Shown here one piece after another: positions 5,452 through 8,823 of a DNA stretch of 8,823 bases. How positions within the stretch are numbered: the stretch's first letter is position 1; every line of letters starts with the position of its first letter. Location: positions 1 through 8,823 of the forward strand of contig URKX01000052.1 of assembly GCA_900548545.1 (NCBI GenBank), read 5' to 3'. The position numbers and the translations under genes are program-made. Under the pieces are notes generated by a model that was given only the letters and a program-made list of their open reading frames with translations, made no database searches and was not told the origin of the DNA. This DNA comes from an uncultured Oscillospiraceae bacterium (lineage in GTDB: Bacteria > Bacillota > Clostridia > Oscillospirales > Acutalibacteraceae).

Positions 5452-6120
5452 CTATTCCCAAAGGAACTTCACAAGGCGCTGGATGGGCTTGAACCCTTCC
5501 GGCAGGGTTTCCCCCGGCTTCAGGGCAAAATCCGGCACAGTGGAGTACAGCAGAGGCAAGCCCGTCAGCTGAGCCGTCCGGTGGGCGAAGTCCAAGCCTC
5601 CCAGAAGCGTTTCCAGGGTGGTTTCCACCCCCAGGTGGGAGTTGTTCACCAGGCCGGTGGCCTTTAGGCGGCTGGCACCCTCGATCTCCTGGAGCAGGGC
5701 AGCTGCTTCTTCCGGTGTTTGGGACAACACCCGGTACCGGTTGATGACATACAGCATTTCATAACCGGTTTCCTCCAGCTGGGTATGCAGGCCTCCCAAC
5801 GCAGTGACGCCTGCGTCGTCGCCTCCCGCGTCAATGAACACCTGCCCGGCCGACGGCTCAAAAATGGAATAGAGCTCCGGGGGCAGTGTGGGGGTATCCA
5901 GAGTGGTCCCTGCAAACACGGGGGCAATCAAATGCACCCCGTGTTCTTCCAGCAGGCCGCCGTATTCGGAAGAGCGGAAATAGGGATTGACAATGTCCAA
6001 ATCCGCCACGGTGACCTTCTCCCCCTTGGCTGCCGCTTCCAGCGCCAGGTTCAAGGCGAGGTTTGTCTTGCCGCAGCCATAGTGGCCGCAAATCACAGTG
6101 ACCTGGGATCGTTCGCTCAT
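5452..6120 (-). CDS. P-loop ATPase (ParA/CobQ-like) linked to the oxidoreductase operon
   Basis: The 222-aa soluble NTPase has Walker A GHYGCGKT (12-19), a switch region ADLDIVNPYFRSSE (39-52) and a Walker B/switch II-like VFIDAGGDDAG (94-104). VNNSHLG (158-164) sits where SIMIBI-class proteins place the base-recognition motif. The signature lysine of ParA-type deviant Walker A (KGGxGKT) is His-Tyr here, so it is not a standard ParA. The ATG at 6120 is preceded by GGGAGG; the frame extends upstream to 6237 but that part reads as non-coding leader. It is co-directional with and 115 bases from the ferredoxin subunit gene. An accessory role such as cluster or cofactor delivery to the oxidoreductase is plausible but only inferred from position. 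Domain confidence is high; function is unknown. Confidence 0.85.
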   Translation of the reverse strand: MSERSQVTVICGHYGCGKTNLALNLALEAAAKGEKVTVADLDIVNPYFRSSEYGGLLEEHGVHLIAPVFAGTTLDTPTLPPELYSIFEPSAGQVFIDAGGDDAGVTALGGLHTQLEETGYEMLYVINRYRVLSQTPEEAAALLQEIEGASRLKATGLVNNSHLGVETTLETLLGGLDFAHRTAQLTGLPLLYSTVPDFALKPGETLPEGFKPIQRLVKFLWE

Positions 6121-6205
6121 AATTTCCTCCCTATGGAACAAGGTCTCGCGCAAGTTGGGAGGGCTTGTCCTGCATTTTGCCTTCCCACCTTGGGGGTTGC
6201 TTTTT

Positions 6206-6234
6206 ATCTTATCACAAACCCGGACCCGTTTCAA
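6206..6234 (-). promoter_or_regulatory. Sigma-A-like promoter of the ATPase-oxidoreductase operon
   Basis: On the minus strand TTGAAA (6234-6229, 5 of 6) is followed by a 17-base spacer and TAAGAT (6211-6206, 4 of 6). The predicted start is about 80 bases before the ATPase ATG. It is the best promoter upstream of the whole five-gene cluster. Confidence 0.6.
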
Positions 6235-6491
6235 CAAAAAAACTCGCTTTAAATCGTTAAAATCTAGGTTTTCCAGGCGTTTTCGGCACTATCCACAGTT
6301 TTACAAAAAGAGTTATTCAACCTATGTTCATAAATTCCTTACCGTTTCTTCAAAATCTCCTGACACCTGCTTCATAATTATGGGGTAGACTATAGACACT
6401 GAAACGAGAAAGGATGTGATACCACACAGACAGGCGAAAGCCACTTGCTTTATGCACTCTCTTTTTCTTTCATATTTACATAACTGTCCTT

Positions 6492-6540
6492 CGATGGGGC
6501 AAGGATTGGCAATCGCTGGTCCACGGCCGACGCCCCATCG
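6492..6540 (+). ncRNA. Possible structured RNA with three-way junction
   Basis: CGATGGGGC (6492-6500) and GCCCCATCG (6532-6540) form a perfect 9-bp stem. Inside it, GATT/AATC (6504-6507, 6511-6514) and GGTC/GGCC (6518-6521, 6525-6528, one G-U) can form two small arms, giving a three-way junction. A strong terminator follows 22 bases later, so this could be the 3' part of a small plus-strand RNA or a leader. A GGC-GAAA-GCC hairpin lies upstream (6433-6442). I could not match it to a riboswitch, 6S RNA or SRP RNA, and no convincing promoter was found. Confidence 0.35.
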
Positions 6541-6562
6541 TTGCGGCAGACCAAAAATTCTC

Positions 6563-6596
6563 GCTCCTACCTGGATCAGGCAGGAGCGTTTTTAAT
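6563..6596 (+). terminator. Rho-independent terminator upstream of spoIVB
   Basis: CGCTCCT-A-CCTG (6562-6573) pairs with CAGG-C-AGGAGCG (6577-6588) with one mismatch and a GAT loop, followed by TTTTT at 6589-6593. No plus-strand protein gene precedes it within the window, so it ends either an RNA gene or a spoIVB leader transcript. Confidence 0.8.
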
Positions 6597-6639
6597 TGTC
6601 AAAATATTTTCCGCTTCCGGTGGCAGAGTAACCGTGGGC

Positions 6640-6655
6640 GGGAAAAAATTTTCCC
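6640..6655. promoter_or_regulatory. Palindrome upstream of spoIVB
   Basis: GGGAAAA and TTTTCCC are perfect inverted copies around AA. The outer GTGGG at 6634-6638 can also pair with CCCAC at 6653-6657. It lies about 70 bases before spoIVB and has the look of an operator. No clear SigG or SigF promoter was recognised next to it. Confidence 0.35.
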
Positions 6656-6721
6656 ACGCTATGCCCAAGAAAGGGATGAACGCGTATCAAAGCCTTTTGG
6701 AAACACTGGAACCGGCACACC

Positions 6722-7837
6722 TTGACAAAAGCTGTGAAGGTGTTCGCCCTCAGCGTGGGCACCACCGCACTGTGTATGCTGGGCTGTGTGGGGGCCTTTC
6801 CCGAAAAAGCAGAACCAGTGGCATTAGAGGCATCTGTCTTCAATGGCAGCCAGGAGTTCCCTTCAGACCGAGGCCAAACAGGCCAAGGGTCCAGTGAGAC
6901 GGAACCGGAAAAAGTTGTCCCCCTGGGTACGGTATTTGGCATGAAGCTCTTTACCGATGGGGTGATTGTGGCCTCGCTGTCCGACATCCGCACCGAGGAA
7001 GGGATCTGTTGTCCTGCGGAAGAAGCAGGCATCCAGCCCGGGGACTACTTGCTCCAAGCCAATGGCTCCAGTATCCCCGATAACGCCACGTTGGCCCGGT
7101 ATATCAGCCAAAGCGGCGGGGAGCCTATCACCTTCCAAGTGCGCCGGGAAAACACAGTTTTCGAAGCTGAAATCACACCGGTATTCGGGGAAGGATCCTT
7201 CAAAACAGGGATGTGGGTCCGGGACAGTGCGGCAGGCATTGGCACATTGACCTTTTATGACCCGGAAAGCGGCATCTTCGCGGGGCTGGGCCACGGTATC
7301 TGTGACATGGATACCAACGGGGTAATGGCATTAAAGTCCGGGGAACCGGCACCGATCACCCTCAGCGGCATTGTCAAAGGAGAAGCGGAACAGCCCGGCA
7401 GGCTGCAGGGGTATTTCTCCTCGGATGACAGCCTGGGCACGCTGCTAAAAAACAGCGAAACCGGCGTTTACGGCACATTGCAGCAAGCACCCACCGGGGA
7501 GGCTGTGGAAATCCTTTCCAAAGAGCAAGTCCGTCCAGGGCCTGTGCAATTTCTGGTCACCCTAGACGAAACAGGGCCACAGCTCTATGATGGGGAGATT
7601 GTGGAGATCTTAAGCCTGGAAACTCTTACCAAAAACATGGTGGTACAAGTGACCGACCCAAGGCTTTTAGAAAAAACCGGCGGCATTGTCCAGGGGATGA
7701 GCGGCTGCCCTATTTTACAAGACGGGAAACTAGCCGGCGCCATCACCCACGTGCTGGTGGAGTCCCCCGAAAAGGGATATGGAATCTTTCTCACCCATAT
7801 GCTGGGGGAAATGCCTGCCCAAGAAACTGGAAGCTGA
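6722..7837 (+). CDS. spoIVB: SpoIVB peptidase (S55 family)
   Basis: This is the forespore serine protease that crosses to the intermembrane space and cleaves SpoIVFA, releasing SpoIVFB to process pro-sigma-K. It is 371 aa with an N-terminal hydrophobic segment (~5-26), a PDZ domain (~70-155; EEAGIQPGDYLLQANG) and the S55 peptidase domain from GMWVRDSAAGIGTLTFYDPE (163-182). Candidate catalytic residues are His191 (GLGHGI), Asp312 (TDPRLL) and Ser327 (GMSG), spaced much as in B. subtilis. SGSP is SGCP here, which leaves the nucleophile in place. The start is uncertain: no ATG or GTG precedes the domain in frame after a TGA at 6677, so TTG at 6722 with only a weak upstream GGAA is used; later GTG codons at 6737 and 6743 would shorten the signal anchor. 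A MLGC sequence at 19-22 is a weak lipobox. spo0A follows, the conserved order in Firmicutes. Confidence 0.93.
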   Translation: MTKAVKVFALSVGTTALCMLGCVGAFPEKAEPVALEASVFNGSQEFPSDRGQTGQGSSETEPEKVVPLGTVFGMKLFTDGVIVASLSDIRTEEGICCPAEEAGIQPGDYLLQANGSSIPDNATLARYISQSGGEPITFQVRRENTVFEAEITPVFGEGSFKTGMWVRDSAAGIGTLTFYDPESGIFAGLGHGICDMDTNGVMALKSGEPAPITLSGIVKGEAEQPGRLQGYFSSDDSLGTLLKNSETGVYGTLQQAPTGEAVEILSKEQVRPGPVQFLVTLDETGPQLYDGEIVEILSLETLTKNMVVQVTDPRLLEKTGGIVQGMSGCPILQDGKLAGAITHVLVESPEKGYGIFLTHMLGEMPAQETGS

Positions 7838-7841
7838 CAGT

Positions 7842-7878
7842 AAGGGCGCAGAGAAGCCTTGGGCTTCTCTGCGCCCTT
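7842..7878 (+). terminator. Long hairpin after spoIVB
   Basis: Seventeen bases (7842-7858) pair perfectly with 7862-7878 around a TTG loop, only four bases after the spoIVB stop. The 3' side is CCGTGTTC rather than a U run, so termination may be partial, or it may protect the spoIVB mRNA end. Confidence 0.65.
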
Positions 7879-7984
7879 CCGTGTTCTAAGAGGCACATTC
7901 CAATATTGGGAAACATCCCTTTTCCCTGTACGGGCTCACCACCGTATCTTGTAGTTCTTTTCAAAAAATGTAAAATATCTTGTT

Positions 7985-8046
7985 GCCGAAGAAAGTCGAA
8001 GCCTGAAGAATCCCGGTTTTAAGCCAATTTTCAACCTTTTTCGGCA
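7985..8046. repeat. Spaced inverted repeat upstream of the spo0A promoter
   Basis: TGCCGAAGAAAG (7985-7996) and CTTTTTCGGCA (8036-8046) are inverted copies apart from one extra G. They are separated by ~40 bases and end about 30 bases before the spo0A -35 box. They may be paired binding half-sites or a transcript stem. Confidence 0.35.
7995..8001 (+). promoter_or_regulatory. 0A-box-like sequence upstream of spo0A
   Basis: AGTCGAA matches the 0A-box core TGTCGAA at 6 of 7 positions and lies about 80 bases ahead of the spo0A promoter. Spo0A autoregulation is established in B. subtilis; a single imperfect box is weak evidence here. Confidence 0.3.
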
Positions 8047-8078
8047 GGATAATTTTCTAGTTTTTTCATGCAAACCAC

Positions 8079-8107
8079 TTGCTATTGGCAAAATCTTGTG
8101 GTAAAAT
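8079..8107 (+). promoter_or_regulatory. Vegetative promoter of spo0A
   Basis: TTGCTA (8079-8084, 4 of 6) and TAAAAT (8102-8107, 5 of 6) are separated by 17 bases. Transcription would start near 8114 and leave a short leader with AGGAGG at 8129-8134. I saw no SigH-type promoter. Confidence 0.6.
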
Positions 8108-8141
8108 TTTTTCACAATAAATCAATGCCAGGAGGTTCGTC

Positions 8142-8823
8142 ATGGAAAAAGAAAGTAAGATAATTATAAGTTCGGAAGACGGCGAATGGGGCCGTGAGCC
8201 GATCCAGAAATTATCCCAACGCGGGGTGCATCCCCTTTTTCTCAAACGGGACAGCACCCTGCTTTTGGGTAAAATACGGGAAGAGCGTCCCCAGCTGGTC
8301 ATCATGGACTTTTTAATGCCCGGACTAGACGCCCTCGGGGTAATCCACGCGGTGGCCCAAGATGCCAATGTGGAAAACCCCCTCTACATAGTGACCTCCT
8401 CTTATACCAACCCCATCATTGAGCGGGAAATCGCTGCCGCTGGCGTTGCCTATTTCGCCCTGTCCCCCTATGACAAAAACGAAATGGCCCAGCGTGTGCT
8501 TTCCCTTCTCTCCATGAAGGGGAGGCATTTCGATACGGAACCTATCAGCACCAGCCTGCGGATGCAGGTTACAGAGATCCTCCACCAGATTGGCGTGCCT
8601 GCCCACATTAAAGGCTATCACTACCTGCGAGACTCCATCTTGATGGCAGTGGAGGACCCGGAAATCATCAACGCTGTGACCAAACAGCTTTACCCCAATG
8701 TGGCCAAACAGTATAACACCACCAGTTCCAGGGTGGAACGCGCCATCCGCCATGCCATTGAAGTGGCTTGGGACCGGGGCGACGTGGACGTGCTGAACTC
8801 CTACTTCGGCTATACCATCCACA
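8142..8823 (+). CDS. spo0A: Stage 0 sporulation protein A (Spo0A), partial at the window edge
   Basis: This is the master response regulator of sporulation. 227 codons are visible; ~30 C-terminal residues are cut off. AGGAGG lies seven bases before the ATG. The receiver (~5-125) has the phosphoacceptor Asp56 (VIMDFLMPGLDALGV) and Thr85, but the acidic pair aligns as Ser11-Glu12 and the conserved Lys (B. subtilis LKP) is Ser108 in LSPY. These changes suggest weakened or altered phosphorylation control. The Spo0A-specific DNA-binding domain is intact from IGVPAHIKGYHYLRDSI (~148-164) to TTSSRVERAIRHAIEVAW (~191-208), including the recognition helix. Its place after spoIVB is the conserved order. 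The gene has its own promoter and a possible 0A box. Confidence 0.96.
   Translation, partial: MEKESKIIISSEDGEWGREPIQKLSQRGVHPLFLKRDSTLLLGKIREERPQLVIMDFLMPGLDALGVIHAVAQDANVENPLYIVTSSYTNPIIEREIAAAGVAYFALSPYDKNEMAQRVLSLLSMKGRHFDTEPISTSLRMQVTEILHQIGVPAHIKGYHYLRDSILMAVEDPEIINAVTKQLYPNVAKQYNTTSSRVERAIRHAIEVAWDRGDVDVLNSYFGYTIH

Larger units (their letters stand above)
6121..6721. other. 600-base divergent intergenic region between the ATPase gene and spoIVB
   Basis: From left to right it contains the ATPase promoter (6206-6234), an AT-rich stretch with a single DnaA-box-like sequence (6289-6297), a weak 38-codon minus-strand frame (6328-6444), a stable inverted repeat with internal pairs (6492-6540), a strong plus-strand terminator (6563-6596) and a palindrome (6640-6655). 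No protein gene is firmly supported. A small plus-strand RNA ending at ~6596 is the best explanation for the structure and terminator. Confidence 0.55.

Noticed and set aside
6289..6297. DnaA-box-like CTATCCACA in AT-rich DNA
   Set aside because: Only one near-match is present, with no cluster and no dnaA or dnaN nearby, so an origin is not supported.
6416..6595. 59-codon plus-strand frame starting at GTG
   Set aside because: Its codons run through the three-way-junction stem and the terminator hairpin, the start has only a two-base gap to a weak GG, and the peptide looks like translated RNA structure.
6492..6596. 6S RNA, SRP RNA, T-box or a known riboswitch
   Set aside because: No T-box sequence, SRP GGAAG-AGCA loop or conserved riboswitch core was found, and the two ends of the candidate do not pair as in 6S RNA.
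1..8823. CRISPR arrays, tRNA or rRNA genes, insertion sequences
   Set aside because: No regularly spaced repeats, no tRNA-like cloverleaf with a TTCGA arm, no rRNA motifs and no transposase-like reading frame were seen.

Overview
The window looks like a chromosomal segment of an anaerobic, endospore-forming Clostridia, most like the gut Oscillospiraceae/Ruminococcaceae. Three sporulation genes (sigK, spoIVB, spo0A), a ferredoxin-linked 2-oxoacid oxidoreductase operon and moderately GC-rich codon use point that way. The assignment rests on recalled family sequences; no search was run.

Layout. Positions 1-~700 are visibly more AT-rich and hold a tandem-HTH regulator on the minus strand. This stretch abuts a sigK gene (minus strand, GTG at 1050) whose reading frame leaves sigK homology at about codon 113-120. 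That matches the place where the skin element interrupts sigK in Bacillus subtilis, so the left edge is probably the end of a skin-like element or another integrated element whose remainder lies outside the window. Upstream of sigK are a SigE-like promoter and a near-consensus SpoIIID site. Next comes an uncharacterised 354-aa protein (1481-2545, minus) that carries the GIIGGADGPT signature of Na+-pumping decarboxylase beta subunits in an otherwise soluble protein.

Positions 2674-6120 are one minus-strand metabolic cluster. A P-loop ATPase is followed by the four subunits of a 2-oxoacid:ferredoxin oxidoreductase (delta ferredoxin, alpha, TPP-binding beta, gamma), and a clear terminator at 2633-2662 closes it. 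Positions 6121-6721 are a 600-base divergent intergenic region with the ATPase promoter, a possible structured RNA followed by a strong plus-strand terminator, and an AT-centred palindrome ahead of spoIVB.

The right end is the conserved pair spoIVB-spo0A on the plus strand, with spo0A cut by the window edge. SpoIVB is the forespore protease whose signalling leads to pro-sigma-K processing, and the sigK fragment here keeps a leader of the same length as the B. subtilis pro-sequence. The window therefore holds both ends of the sigma-K checkpoint as well as the master regulator. The Spo0A receiver domain lacks residues normally needed for phosphorylation switching.

I did not find a complete novel system. 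The best leads are the interrupted sigK, the GGADGPT protein, the atypical Spo0A receiver and the possible RNA at 6492-6596.
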